Shown: positions 1-7,532 of the stretch, piece by piece
Layout of the letters: each line of letters begins with the position of its first letter
Numbering within the stretch: position 1 is the stretch's first letter
Source: a virus
DNA: 32,991 bases
Strand: one strand, 5' to 3'
IMG/VR virus record: IMGVR_UViG_3300032236_001009
Span: 1 to 32,991 of that record
Notes under the pieces: generated by a model
What the model was told of the DNA's origin: nothing
Database searches by the model: none
What the model saw: only the letters and a program-made list of their open reading frames with translations
Position numbers and translations under genes: made by a program

Positions 1-32
1 TATCTCTCTACCGTTGCGTCTAAGGAAACAAT

Positions 33-61
33 AGTCTATACGAAAAATATCTAAAAGTAAA
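33..61 (-). promoter_or_regulatory. sigma70-like promoter pointing out of the window
   Basis: On the minus strand TTTACT (56-61) and TAGACT (33-38) are separated by 17 bp. This is the same -35/spacer arrangement as the other promoters in the window. It lies just beyond the last oxygenase gene and would drive a leftward gene outside the window. The rest of 1-110 shows no ORF. Confidence 0.5.
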
Positions 62-110
62 ACTCAAAGTGGTAACCAGAATTTCTAAAATGATGTGTAG
101 ATATAAAATT

Positions 111-734
111 TCATGCAGAAAATATCTTTGAAAGATCAAGCGAATTAATGTACTTCAACTTATTAAAACATAAATTGTAAGTTACTTTATCGAAAAAAAC
201 AGTTAAAGTCAAGCGTCCATCATAAATGCCTTGTCCAAATGTGTTTTGAACAGAATGTCGCAAATCTGCTCTATAAAGAACGAGTCTATTATACCTATTT
301 TCTACGACAATTTCTTTACCATCTTTTATAACAATTGTTCCGCTGTCTGGAGGCGGATTTTTATTGAGATATACGACACCAGCAAACAATGCTGGATCTT
401 CATGATAAGAATTTTCATCAAGAACATCATTTACAGTCATATAATGAAAATATAATCTGGTATTATAACTTATTTGAATATCATTTCTACTAAAACCAAG
501 GGCTTTTTCTGCCATTTTGTGTACAATTGTGTCATTACAGAATTTGTAAAGACTCGTATCATATTCATCAATAAGTTTTGTACGCATGCCAGGATAATAT
601 GTTATCTTTTTACTCGCTTCAAACCAATAATCTGGATGAGAAAATACGTCAAAATATTCTGATTGTTTTGCTTTAAACAATAAATCATCTGGATTGTCAA
701 AAACATCATCTATCACAAGAAAATCAGTAAGCAT
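111..734 (-). CDS. 2OG-Fe(II) oxygenase-like protein (DUF6445-like), downstream copy
   Basis: The product is 207 aa with the double-stranded beta-helix signature of 2-oxoglutarate/Fe(II) dioxygenases. The metal triad is H111-x-D113 and H160, and R174 in the motif YDGRLTLTVFF is the likely 2OG-binding arginine. Such proteins hydroxylate an unknown substrate; in T4-like marine and soil phages they often sit beside tail genes. It is the last gene of the leftward baseplate cluster. Its start overlaps the stop of the upstream paralog (724-1302) by 11 bp, so the two are probably translationally coupled. It shares 41 of 57 residues with that paralog over the catalytic block by hand count. The family call is from motif recall and the substrate is unknown. 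Confidence 0.75.
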   Translation of the reverse strand: MLTDFLVIDDVFDNPDDLLFKAKQSEYFDVFSHPDYWFEASKKITYYPGMRTKLIDEYDTSLYKFCNDTIVHKMAEKALGFSRNDIQISYNTRLYFHYMTVNDVLDENSYHEDPALFAGVVYLNKNPPPDSGTIVIKDGKEIVVENRYNRLVLYRADLRHSVQNTFGQGIYDGRLTLTVFFDKVTYNLCFNKLKYINSLDLSKIFSA

Positions 735-1302
735 TATTGTATCTCATATTAAATGCCAATTGCGAGAAGAATATAGTCAAAGTCAATCGGCTATCATAAA
801 CTGTATTGCCAAAAGAACTTTGCGGGGAATGCAAGATTCCAGCGTTATACAGAACAAGTCTATTATACCTGTTTTCAACAACAATTTCTTTACTGTCTTT
901 TATAAGAATGGTTCCGGTATTTGGTGGTGGATTTTTCTTTAAATAAACTATACCAGCGCATAATGAAGCATCTCTATGTAACCAACTTTCATTAAATATA
1001 TTGTCAATTGGTAAATAATGGAAAAATAGACGGTTGTTGTACTGATAATCTACAATAGAATTACCGTAATTAAAACAACTTTTAATTACTTTATCAAGAA
1101 TTGTTCTGTTACAATGGTTATAGAGAGCATTATCCAATTCATATAATTGTTCTGTTCTGACTCCAGAATAATTGGTTTGCGAAACATCATTTATTGTGTC
1201 GGGATGATTGAATCTATCATAATATTGCATACCTCTCGCTTTATGTACGATAAAATCGGGATCATCAAAAACGTCATCAATAACAACAATATCAGTTAAC
1301 AT
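724..1302 (-). CDS. 2OG-Fe(II) oxygenase-like protein (DUF6445-like), upstream copy
   Basis: The product is 192 aa and paralogous to the next gene. Its metal triad is H109-x-D111 and H158, with R172 as the putative 2OG-binding residue. The N-terminus (MLTD-x-x-VIDDVFD) and the block KNPPP...EIVVENRYNRLVLY are nearly the same in both copies, while the segments between diverge, which indicates an old tandem duplication. The ATG overlaps the TAA of the spike gene (TAATG), so it is cotranscribed with the baseplate genes. A role in modifying virion or host proteins is inference. Confidence 0.75.
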   Translation of the reverse strand: MLTDIVVIDDVFDDPDFIVHKARGMQYYDRFNHPDTINDVSQTNYSGVRTEQLYELDNALYNHCNRTILDKVIKSCFNYGNSIVDYQYNNRLFFHYLPIDNIFNESWLHRDASLCAGIVYLKKNPPPNTGTILIKDSKEIVVENRYNRLVLYNAGILHSPQSSFGNTVYDSRLTLTIFFSQLAFNMRYNNAY

Positions 1303-2174
1303 TACGGTAATGGAGGAATTGCTGGACCAGTTGGGCCTACTAGAGTTGGATGGAAATGAACGTCAAATATCAAATTGTTTAATGTCAACAGACCTATTTC
1401 GGAAACTATCGCTAAATCAGCAATAACAATTCCCAATTCTCCCAATGCGGATATTGGACCGTTGCATAAAATGACATTTGTCAATGGATTAGGAATGTCT
1501 CTCAATGCTCCTGTTGGATCTGGTATTCCATACGCAGGAATGCCAATGAACAACCCACCAGACATTGTAGCAAAACCACCTGGACCAGAACTTATACCAT
1601 AACCAGCATCAATTCTTGTTTCGGCAGTTATTTTATTTGCAGTTATTTCACCAGCAACAGATAAATCGCCTCCCAAATAAAGGTGATCGCCTGGTCGCAT
1701 TGTGACAGTGCCGCCAGTAAGACCGCCACCTCCAACAACCATGTCTTGTTGAGAGTACATAGAAGTTATTCCTTGTACAGTTTGACTCAGAGAGCCATTA
1801 ACGTGTAATTCATAATTTCCATGAATCAATTCAGTTTTATCGCCAAAGATTTCAATATTTGTATTACCTTCTACAGTTATATTACATTGACCTTGTACAA
1901 GAACATTATTATCGTTGATTGTTATGACATAACTGTTACCGTAAACTTTATGAACTTCATCACCGCCAGGATGCATTTCAATGAAAGTTCCGCTTTTATG
2001 CGAAAGTCTTATTCTTTCTCTCTGGGGAGTTGTATCAGTTTCAATGATATTACCAGCTTCATCATGAATCAATACATTGTTATAGGGATAAATTGGCGCA
2101 GAATTTGCATCAACCGTTGCTGGAGAAGCAGGTTCAATCCATCCATTATATCCTTTCGGTTTTGCTACTGTCAT
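1302..2174 (-). CDS. baseplate central spike, gp5 C-terminal/VgrG-like beta-helix
   Basis: The product is 290 aa. After about 50 residues comes KSGTFIEMHPGGDEVHKVYG, then short alternating strands typical of the trimeric beta-helix of T4 gp5 and VgrG (NVLVQGQCNITVEGNTNIEIFG and similar). A Gly-rich turn (VGGGG) follows. The C-terminus carries an H-x-H pair in DVHFHP and then a Pro/Gly-rich end. In P2 gpV-type spikes such an HxH binds an iron ion at the membrane-piercing tip. No lysozyme domain is present. The start ATG overlaps the stop of the upstream structural gene (ATGA). The spike role is well supported; the metal tip is inferred. Confidence 0.8.
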   Translation of the reverse strand: MTVAKPKGYNGWIEPASPATVDANSAPIYPYNNVLIHDEAGNIIETDTTPQRERIRLSHKSGTFIEMHPGGDEVHKVYGNSYVITINDNNVLVQGQCNITVEGNTNIEIFGDKTELIHGNYELHVNGSLSQTVQGITSMYSQQDMVVGGGGLTGGTVTMRPGDHLYLGGDLSVAGEITANKITAETRIDAGYGISSGPGGFATMSGGLFIGIPAYGIPDPTGALRDIPNPLTNVILCNGPISALGELGIVIADLAIVSEIGLLTLNNLIFDVHFHPTLVGPTGPAIPPLP

Positions 2175-3601
2175 GTTGTTATAATTGTTGAATTAGTTGA
2201 TAAGTTAAACGTAGAAATGACGTGCGTATTCATTGAACCTGTAACATTTATAGTATTATTACAAACCAATTTGTCACAAACTAGGGTATTTACCGTAATG
2301 GAATCCGCTACTATTGTACCATACAATATTTGGCCATTAATCGGATTGGGAAATCCTGCTGGCAACTTAACACCCGATCCAGTCACGGTTGGTACTGCGT
2401 TGATATCTACGCTGAGTATGGTATTAGCGTTCAACAGGTTTATAATAGCGTTGTCTGCTAAACTATTTTGACTAATAATTGCGTTTGTACAAATTATGGT
2501 ATTAGCAAATATGTTGTTTGCGAATACGGTATCGTAACTGATACTACCAACTACCAACGTTTGGTTTGCAGTTTGTTTAAAAATCGCGTTAGTTACATAA
2601 GCCGTTGAATTTTGTGATGCTTGTACGCCATTACTATTTGAAACTGTATTAGCCGTAGTTGAATATGTGTTGGGATCAGTTGTAGCAACTGTAGAAATGA
2701 GATTTTGTATCTGAGTAGGAGTTATGGTTGTTATGTCAGAATTACTATAAACTGGATTATTTTGTTTGTAATTATTAGACTTTGCTGTTATTGTAGCTAA
2801 TGATTGATTAGCGAACGTACCGAAATTATTGAGAACGCCACCGACAACTTGGTTTTCCAACGTTGCTGGTATACTTTCAAAACTTTTTACAGTATTCATT
2901 ATTGATCCCAAGAAACTTGAGATACAAGATTGTACCATTGCTAATAATTGAGCAGGTAGACTCAAAAGATATTGTATAATACCAAACAACTGGTTAATGA
3001 ACATAACAATTGATTCAATGTCAGATATCAATTGTTTAATATCTCGCAACCAATAATTTATCATTCTCAATAATGCTTTAGCTTGAGAATACACGTATGA
3101 AATAATACCAGTTGGATCAAGACCAACTGCTTCTAAAATGGCAGCAATTGCTAATTGGAGTTCCTGTACAATCCCATTAAATTGTATTCTGAGAAAAGCA
3201 GATGCTTGGATACTAGCGGGAGGTAATGTCAATAATTGTTGAATGTCTCCTAATAAACCTCCTCCCAACAAAGACGCAAAATCTGCAAATATCATACAAC
3301 CATGAGATAGATTCATGTTTGTGTTTGCTATTGCCGTTCCTTGTACCACACCTCTTGCTGTTCTTGGAGTAGAAGGTAAACCAAACCCAAATCCAGCAAA
3401 ATCAAATGGACCAGAATAAGGGTCTTTAGGTGGAGTTCTTTCTATTAACGTGCCGCCAAGAAAAGCCGTATTCGCTAAGTTGACTGAATATTGGCTTATG
3501 TTCCCATTAGTATTACTGGTGGTGATCAGAGAACTAAAATCGCCAGATATGGCTGAATTTATAGTAGCGGTATTGATTGTTATGGTAGAAGTTGTTGCCA
3601 T
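2171..3601 (-). CDS. baseplate hub/spike-associated structural protein
   Basis: The product is 476 aa and lies between the hub OB-fold and spike genes, overlapping both at start and stop. The N-terminus is Thr/Ser/Asn-rich. The middle, roughly residues 115-235, is hydrophobic and helical (LAIAAILEAVG, LFGIIQYLLSLPAQLLAMV). The C-terminal 170 residues consist of repeated short beta-type segments rich in Asn, Thr and Ile, as in fibrous virion proteins. It has no signal peptide and no catalytic motif that I can see. By position it probably belongs to the hub-spike complex. I cannot match it to a named T4 gene. Confidence 0.55.
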   Translation of the reverse strand: MATTSTITINTATINSAISGDFSSLITTSNTNGNISQYSVNLANTAFLGGTLIERTPPKDPYSGPFDFAGFGFGLPSTPRTARGVVQGTAIANTNMNLSHGCMIFADFASLLGGGLLGDIQQLLTLPPASIQASAFLRIQFNGIVQELQLAIAAILEAVGLDPTGIISYVYSQAKALLRMINYWLRDIKQLISDIESIVMFINQLFGIIQYLLSLPAQLLAMVQSCISSFLGSIMNTVKSFESIPATLENQVVGGVLNNFGTFANQSLATITAKSNNYKQNNPVYSNSDITTITPTQIQNLISTVATTDPNTYSTTANTVSNSNGVQASQNSTAYVTNAIFKQTANQTLVVGSISYDTVFANNIFANTIICTNAIISQNSLADNAIINLLNANTILSVDINAVPTVTGSGVKLPAGFPNPINGQILYGTIVADSITVNTLVCDKLVCNNTINVTGSMNTHVISTFNLSTNSTIITT

Positions 3602-3906
3602 TATGTATTCGCCTTTGCAGCATTTGAATTATTAACTAATCCCGGTAACACTCCCATTACAATTGGCAATTGTCCATTTTCTCTATCGGAAAAGAAACCA
3701 ACAACCCATGTTCCTTGTTTTGGCGCCGAGAAAGTCATTGAACCATTCACAGGATACATAGGATGAGCCCAAGGCAAATCAGCATCTTCTATACCATCAT
3801 AATAACCAAATATCTTGACCTGCATTCTACCAAGTCCAAGAGGATCGACTCTGTTTCGGACTTCTCCCATCCACCATATCCATGATCCGTATAAGTTAGT
3901 AGCCAT
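3601..3906 (-). CDS. baseplate hub OB-fold protein, gp5 N-terminal domain only
   Basis: The product is 101 aa and matches the OB-fold start of T4 gp5. WWMGEVRNRVDPLGLGRMQVKIFGYY is followed by LPWAHPMYP and GTWVVGFFSDRENGQLPIVMGVLPG. In T4 this domain sits at the top of the spike, contacts gp27 and is fused to lysozyme and beta-helix domains. Here it is a separate gene that stops after the OB fold. It is first in the leftward cluster, 22 bp below a T4-type late promoter on the minus strand. The ribosome-binding site is weak, and the start follows from the conserved N-terminus. Confidence 0.85.
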   Translation of the reverse strand: MATNLYGSWIWWMGEVRNRVDPLGLGRMQVKIFGYYDGIEDADLPWAHPMYPVNGSMTFSAPKQGTWVVGFFSDRENGQLPIVMGVLPGLVNNSNAAKANT

Positions 3907-3927
3907 AAAATTAATTCTGTAAATCTT

Positions 3928-3935
3928 TATTTATA
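3928..3935 (-). promoter_or_regulatory. T4-type late promoter for the baseplate cluster
   Basis: TATAAATA lies on the minus strand and matches the T4 late consensus read by gp55 with gp33 and the gp45 clamp. The predicted start is near 3922, leaving a leader of about 16 nt before the hub ATG. It is one half of a 14-bp palindrome. Confidence 0.75.
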
Positions 3936-3941
3936 TAAATA
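3934..3941 (+). promoter_or_regulatory. T4-type late promoter facing the homing endonuclease
   Basis: TATAAATA on the plus strand shares two bases with the minus-strand late promoter, so 3928-3941 (TATTTATATAAATA) is a perfect palindrome. The predicted start is near 3947, about 84 nt upstream of the endonuclease ATG at 4031. Confidence 0.6.
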
Positions 3942-4030
3942 GTATAAGTCTATTACGGACATAAATCAATAAAATACCATCCACGGAACGCCAATTCCCG
4001 ATGGTTCTAATACTAAACAGGAGTATCAGC

Positions 4031-4852
4031 ATGAATATTTATACAAGAAAGAATCCGCCGAAAGGGTATTACGTCTATTTTTATTTACGAAATAGAGACT
4101 CAAAAACGGCCAAAGCAGGAACGCCATATTACATTGGAAAAGGTAAAGGCGATAGAGCATGGGCGAAACATCAAAAAGGTATATGTGTTCCGAAAGAAAG
4201 TTCAAATATTTTAATCGTCAATTGCGAATTAACTGAAATATGTGCGTACATACTCGAAAGGTACTTTATTCGTTGGTTCGGTAGAAAAGATATAACCAAT
4301 GGAATCTTATTGAATAAAGCAGATGGCGGTCAGGGATATTCAGAGAAAGGTAAAATTCACGTAAAAGATTCTGAAGGAAAATCATATAAAGTATCTATTA
4401 ATGACTCAAGATATATTTCTGGAGAATTCAAACACTATTCAACTGGAATGGTTCCTGTCAAAGATTCTAAAGGAAATAATTTTTTAATAGATAAATCAGA
4501 TTCTCGATATATTTCGGGTGAAGTTACAATGGTAACAAAAAATCTAGTGGTTGTTAAAGACGCACAAGGAAAAATTTTTACCGTAAACAAAACCGATCCA
4601 AGATATCTTACAGGACAATTAGTTTCCGTAAATAAAGGTAATGTAGTAGTAAAAGATAAAAACGGAAATAAATTTACTGTTGGATCATCTGATCCAAGAT
4701 ATCTATCCGGAGAACTCGTTGGAGCAACAAAAGGAAAGATATCTTGTTATAATATAATAGAAAATCGATTTTGTTCAATTTCTAAGGAAGAATTTAACGA
4801 AAATAAAAATACAATTTATGTTGGAGTTAGGTCGAAATTAATACCTAGATAA
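4031..4852 (+). CDS. GIY-YIG homing endonuclease with four 32-residue repeats
   Basis: The product is 273 aa. The N-terminal GIY-YIG nuclease domain has YYVYFYL (13-19), PYYIGKGKGDR (32-42), a likely catalytic Glu in ILERYFIRWFGR (E77) and LLNKADGGQG. Residues 109-236 are four tandem 32-residue repeats of the form VKDxxGxxFxV...DxRYLSGEL, which by analogy with NUMOD modules probably bind DNA. The start at 4031 is preferred over 4001 because CAGGAG lies 7 nt upstream. The gene is rightward between two leftward clusters, as expected of a mobile selfish gene, and it is not inside a host gene. A late promoter faces it. Confidence 0.85.
   Translation: MNIYTRKNPPKGYYVYFYLRNRDSKTAKAGTPYYIGKGKGDRAWAKHQKGICVPKESSNILIVNCELTEICAYILERYFIRWFGRKDITNGILLNKADGGQGYSEKGKIHVKDSEGKSYKVSINDSRYISGEFKHYSTGMVPVKDSKGNNFLIDKSDSRYISGEVTMVTKNLVVVKDAQGKIFTVNKTDPRYLTGQLVSVNKGNVVVKDKNGNKFTVGSSDPRYLSGELVGATKGKISCYNIIENRFCSISKEEFNENKNTIYVGVRSKLIPR
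4355..4738 (+). repeat. four in-frame 96-bp repeats in the endonuclease gene
   Basis: The units are 4355-4450, 4451-4546, 4547-4642 and 4643-4738, each encoding 32 residues with a shared VKD...G, D-x-RY-[IL]-[ST]-G core. Units 3 and 4 are most alike (DPRYL, VVVKD). The repeat is seen at protein level; the DNA copies have diverged. Confidence 0.85.
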
Positions 4853-4894
4853 AGTTACCATAAAGATTCGTTGCCATTATAGCCCCAAATAAAT

Positions 4895-5317
4895 TTATTT
4901 ATTATCGGTAATCTCAATATATTCTGTTTTTGGGGTATAAGGGAAAGAAATAATCACACGAGAATTGCTATCATTGAATACTCGTTTTTTACCACCTATA
5001 GATTCAATGAATAATTTTGCGTGAATATCATATGCTAATCCAGTTTCCTTTTCTCTGAAAACCCTTTTGCATCTTAAATTCATATCCCATTCGGAATCAA
5101 CAGCAATCCATTCATCTTCATCGCCTGTCAATGGAGTCAGCGGTTCTACCTTTATCAGTTTTTCCATCAAAGCAGAGCATTTGACTACATCATCGGTAGA
5201 AAGTTCCCTTGAATCAAGGAGTTTTCCGATTTCGACTATTGCGCTTGCTAGGTTTGCTGAATTATAATATAACCCGGATATTTTTAATTCTCTAGTAAAA
5301 TGGGCAGCTAAACTCAT
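4895..5317 (-). CDS. conserved phage protein of unknown function
   Basis: The product is 140 aa and soluble. The second half, DEDEWIAVDSEWDMNLRCKRVF...GLAYDIHAKLFIE, resembles a phage pattern I have seen, but I cannot attach a function. The ATG overlaps the TGA of the 51-aa gene upstream (ATGA), so it is the last gene of the leftward small-ORF operon. It converges with the homing endonuclease, and 4853-4894 between them holds only an A/T palindrome and no clear terminator. Confidence 0.7.
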   Translation of the reverse strand: MSLAAHFTRELKISGLYYNSANLASAIVEIGKLLDSRELSTDDVVKCSALMEKLIKVEPLTPLTGDEDEWIAVDSEWDMNLRCKRVFREKETGLAYDIHAKLFIESIGGKKRVFNDSNSRVIISFPYTPKTEYIEITDNK

Positions 5318-5469
5318 GATTCTTCTTTAATGTCCATATTTGGAGCAATCACTTCGTTAAATATCTGCTCCATTTTCACATAAATATATTCTTTTTCTTC
5401 TGATTGCAGATATGTGAAACCCTCTTTCCATTTTTCACACATTGCATAAATGATTTGGCCTTTTACCAT
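5314..5469 (-). CDS. 51-aa hypothetical protein
   Basis: A short ORF (MVKGQIIYAMCEKWKEGF...PNMDIKEES) fills the gap between two larger genes. It starts 4 nt after the upstream stop and ends in an ATGA overlap with the downstream start. Charged and aromatic residues are mixed, with no TM segment. The tight packing supports it as a gene; function is unknown. Confidence 0.6.
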   Translation of the reverse strand: MVKGQIIYAMCEKWKEGFTYLQSEEKEYIYVKMEQIFNEVIAPNMDIKEES

Positions 5470-5473
5470 ATGA

Positions 5474-6103
5474 TCAATCCCAAAAATTTCTCCAATAAGT
5501 TCCTAACAAACGCAATCCATTATCAATTCTTTCGCTGTGCGCCTTTCGGCCATCCCAATCGCATTTACCTTCAACTTGCCATCTAAGAGGAACTGCATTT
5601 TTGCCTTCGTCTTCTGGATATACGGTCCAATCAATTTCAGGATGAACGATCCAATATTGCTCGTCCCATTCAACGTCTGGCTGCATTTGTTCCAATGCCC
5701 AAATAACTTCATCCATTACCCACTCATATCGCTTGAACCAATTATCATCGGTGTCCCAATCATTTTCTTTTGGAGGGGCATTAGTAGAACGTAATTCTTC
5801 TGGAACATCTGCGTCATCAATAAAACCAGCACCTTGTTTATTTTTTTTCAAATCTTTCATGATAGGAAGAACAAGCATGGCCATGGTAACGTCAGCATTC
5901 CAACTATCGTAGTTATCTGCCTTTATGTAAACTAACCGCTTTTTTTTACTTGCAATCCATTGGCAGAAATCCATTACCCAAGTTTTGGCTAACCAATCAC
6001 CGATTGCTTTTCGGTCGCGTTCCAGAACGCATAAATTCTCTAACCAATCAGCAATCTGATATGGTCCAATCCAATCGGTATATGGTCCAATCCAAACTTT
6101 CAT
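5474..6103 (-). CDS. conserved phage protein, Trp-rich, unknown function
   Basis: The product is 209 aa and unusually rich in Trp and acidic residues. Recognisable blocks are the N-terminal VWIGPYTDWIGPYQIADWLE, DNYDSWNADVTMAMLVLPIMKDLKK, FIDDADVPEELR, RYEWVMDEVIWALEQM and the C-terminal HSERIDNGLRLLGTYWRNFWD. I recognise this block order from other large myoviruses, where it is annotated only as hypothetical. No catalytic motif is evident. The ATG is followed downstream by the tightly packed 51-aa gene. The gene is certain; the role is unknown. Confidence 0.8.
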   Translation of the reverse strand: MKVWIGPYTDWIGPYQIADWLENLCVLERDRKAIGDWLAKTWVMDFCQWIASKKKRLVYIKADNYDSWNADVTMAMLVLPIMKDLKKNKQGAGFIDDADVPEELRSTNAPPKENDWDTDDNWFKRYEWVMDEVIWALEQMQPDVEWDEQYWIVHPEIDWTVYPEDEGKNAVPLRWQVEGKCDWDGRKAHSERIDNGLRLLGTYWRNFWD

Positions 6104-6118
6104 AACAACCCCATAAAT

Positions 6119-6316
6119 TTATTTTCTGAATTCTCTATCAGTTATTCTGGAAATCTCGCCTGATTCATCGTCTATTTTTATATATTTCAAATCTTCAAGA
6201 TAAAACATTGCGTTTTCCGCGCCAGTCCTTAATCCATTTTTGTAACAATAAAATCCATATCCAACGCCACAAATTAAAGTAATGATGAAATATAAAACTT
6301 CTGGTGAAATGAACAT
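6119..6316 (-). CDS. 65-aa single-TM protein
   Basis: Residues 6-25 (EVLYFIITLICGVGYGFYCY) form one membrane span, followed by a charged tail ending ITDREFRK. AAAGGGAGATTCTCG just upstream gives GGGAG about 7 nt before the ATG. It is probably an inner-membrane protein. Function is unknown. Confidence 0.65.
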   Translation of the reverse strand: MFISPEVLYFIITLICGVGYGFYCYKNGLRTGAENAMFYLEDLKYIKIDDESGEISRITDREFRK

Positions 6317-6349
6317 CGAGAATCTCCCTTTAATATGATTCTCTATTAT

Positions 6350-6604
6350 TTATTTTTTAGCAGAGGCTTCCACCACAGCAAGTTGAGCAGCTTTTCGACT
6401 GATATATCTGCCTAAATTTGTGAAATTGAAATTAGCATTCCAAACATCATATTCTCGAACGACATGACCGTGAACCTTGCCAGTATCCATATTTACAAAA
6501 TAGAATTTGTCCATCGCTTTTTCGCTTTCAACCCAATCAAAGGTTACGTTTGAAAAATCTTCAGTTGACTTTTCGATAATTTCGCTAAATGCTTCTGTAA
6601 TCAT
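6350..6604 (-). CDS. 84-aa hypothetical protein
   Basis: The product is soluble, with EYDVWNANFNFTNLGRYISRKAAQLAVVEASAKK at the C-terminus. The segment YFVNMDTGKVHGHVVREYD looks like a beta-hairpin. It lies between two membrane microproteins in the leftward operon. No family is recognised. Confidence 0.65.
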   Translation of the reverse strand: MITEAFSEIIEKSTEDFSNVTFDWVESEKAMDKFYFVNMDTGKVHGHVVREYDVWNANFNFTNLGRYISRKAAQLAVVEASAKK

Positions 6605-6612
6605 TTAAACCC

Positions 6613-6744
6613 TTATTCCCCGAATAGTCCCATAAGAGAAGCTAATATAATAAGAATACTACCAACGAATAACCCATACCCTTTATGAACGGTAGGCGAA
6701 ATCCAGATAGTTGCTAGGATAATCAAAAATTGCGTATTTGTCAT
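6613..6744 (-). CDS. 43-aa membrane microprotein
   Basis: The reading is MTNTQFLIILATIWISPTVH followed by KGYGLFVGSILIILASLMGLFGE: two short hydrophobic spans with a small loop. Its ATG begins 1 nt after the stop of the upstream gene. It accounts for the gap 6605-6745. Function is unknown. Confidence 0.55.
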   Translation of the reverse strand: MTNTQFLIILATIWISPTVHKGYGLFVGSILIILASLMGLFGE

Positions 6745-6745
6745 A

Positions 6746-6979
6746 TTAGTTTATACAAATTGAATTGACTTGTAAATCATTAAGTTCGTCTTCCCAATCT
6801 TCAAAATGAACTTCTGGGATGAAAAACTCATCGTGGAAAAACCCAGGAGTAGGATGACAATACACTATATTAAAATTATTACCTTCATCGTCCGTAGAAT
6901 AAATCAATTGCATATCACCATATTTTGGATTTTTTGAAATAAGGGTTTGAAGTTCGGCAACGTATTCATTAAGAGTCAT
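6746..6979 (-). CDS. small acidic conserved phage protein
   Basis: The product is 77 aa. I start it at the ATG at 6979 (MTLNEYVAELQTLISKNPKYGDMQLIYSTDDEG) because AGGA lies 7 nt upstream; the longer frame to 7018 adds an unsupported lysine-rich extension. The N-terminal pattern resembles the 55-aa gene at 18868-19035 (MTIKELKEILADYDEDTEIMIF). Both may share the same small fold. Function is unknown. Confidence 0.7.
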   Translation of the reverse strand: MTLNEYVAELQTLISKNPKYGDMQLIYSTDDEGNNFNIVYCHPTPGFFHDEFFIPEVHFEDWEDELNDLQVNSICIN

Positions 6980-6992
6980 GATATAATCCTTT

Positions 6993-7199
6993 TTAATAAA
7001 AATAACGATAGCATTCAAACGCTATGATATAAGCTGTTATTGGGATCGTGCTTTCTGATCCAAAATCTTCGCAAAGTTTCCTAAGATTTCCATCCTGTAA
7101 TACTAAGCTACTTTCGTATTCTTCATATTCATCAATTAGATCAATAACTTCCGTCTTATGGAGATTTTTGATATAGTTACGAATCTTGTTTTCTTTCAT
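6993..7199 (-). CDS. 68-aa hypothetical protein
   Basis: A small helical, charged protein (MKENKIRNYIKNLHKTEVIDLIDEYEEYESS...) with a C-terminal AYIIAFECYRYFY. It overlaps the 3' end of the upstream membrane protein gene by 23 bp. No family is recognised. Confidence 0.6.
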   Translation of the reverse strand: MKENKIRNYIKNLHKTEVIDLIDEYEEYESSLVLQDGNLRKLCEDFGSESTIPITAYIIAFECYRYFY

Positions 7200-7428
7200 T
7201 TTTATACTCGCGTTCCAAACTAATCAGATTATTCAAATACATATCGAAAATCTTAAATCCGCACAATATAATAATACTTAACAGAATAAAAATATTAGGG
7301 TATTTGAGTGCTACAGTTACAAAAAGTATGATAACAAAAGAAAACGCAGCAAAAATAAAAACGGTTGTACCAATTTCTGTTAATGTCAACTTTAATGCCT
7401 GTTTTTCAAGCGTAGTCATTTTCCGCAT
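7177..7428 (-). CDS. two-TM small membrane protein
   Basis: The product is 83 aa from the ATG at 7428 (MRKMTTLEKQALKL), which has AGGA 7 nt upstream; the longer frame to 7491 lacks such a site. Two hydrophobic spans, about residues 18-40 and 45-63, are followed by a basic tail EREYKNERKQDS. It is likely an inner-membrane protein. Function is unknown. Confidence 0.65.
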   Translation of the reverse strand: MRKMTTLEKQALKLTLTEIGTTVFIFAAFSFVIILFVTVALKYPNIFILLSIIILCGFKIFDMYLNNLISLEREYKNERKQDS

Positions 7429-7493
7429 AATCGTTTCCTTTAACAATATTAGTGTTGGTTTTCGTTGGAAGAGTGGATGACCAACAACCACTA

Positions 7494-7517
7494 TTTACCC
7501 CAAGGCGCTGAGGTAAA
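7494..7517 (-). other. hairpin in the 7429-7532 intergenic gap
   Basis: TTTACC and GGTAAA pair around a 12-nt centre and can be extended by a G-U and a C-G pair. There is no U-run after it in either direction, so it is not a standard terminator. It could be an attenuator or an mRNA-stability stem. Nothing else is visible in this gap. Confidence 0.3.
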
Positions 7518-7532
7518 ATACTATTATACCTT

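Noticed and set aside
1375-2471. Plus-strand ORFs opposite the spike and hub genes
   Set aside because: They are antisense to recognisable structural genes and lack ribosome-binding sites and plausible composition.
4036-4043. Third TATAAATA on the minus strand
   Set aside because: It lies within the first codons of the endonuclease and 130 bp from the hub gene; probably chance in A/T-rich coding sequence.
4355-4738. Possible CRISPR-like or tandem DNA repeat
   Set aside because: The periodicity is in-frame protein repetition with diverged codons and no spacers.
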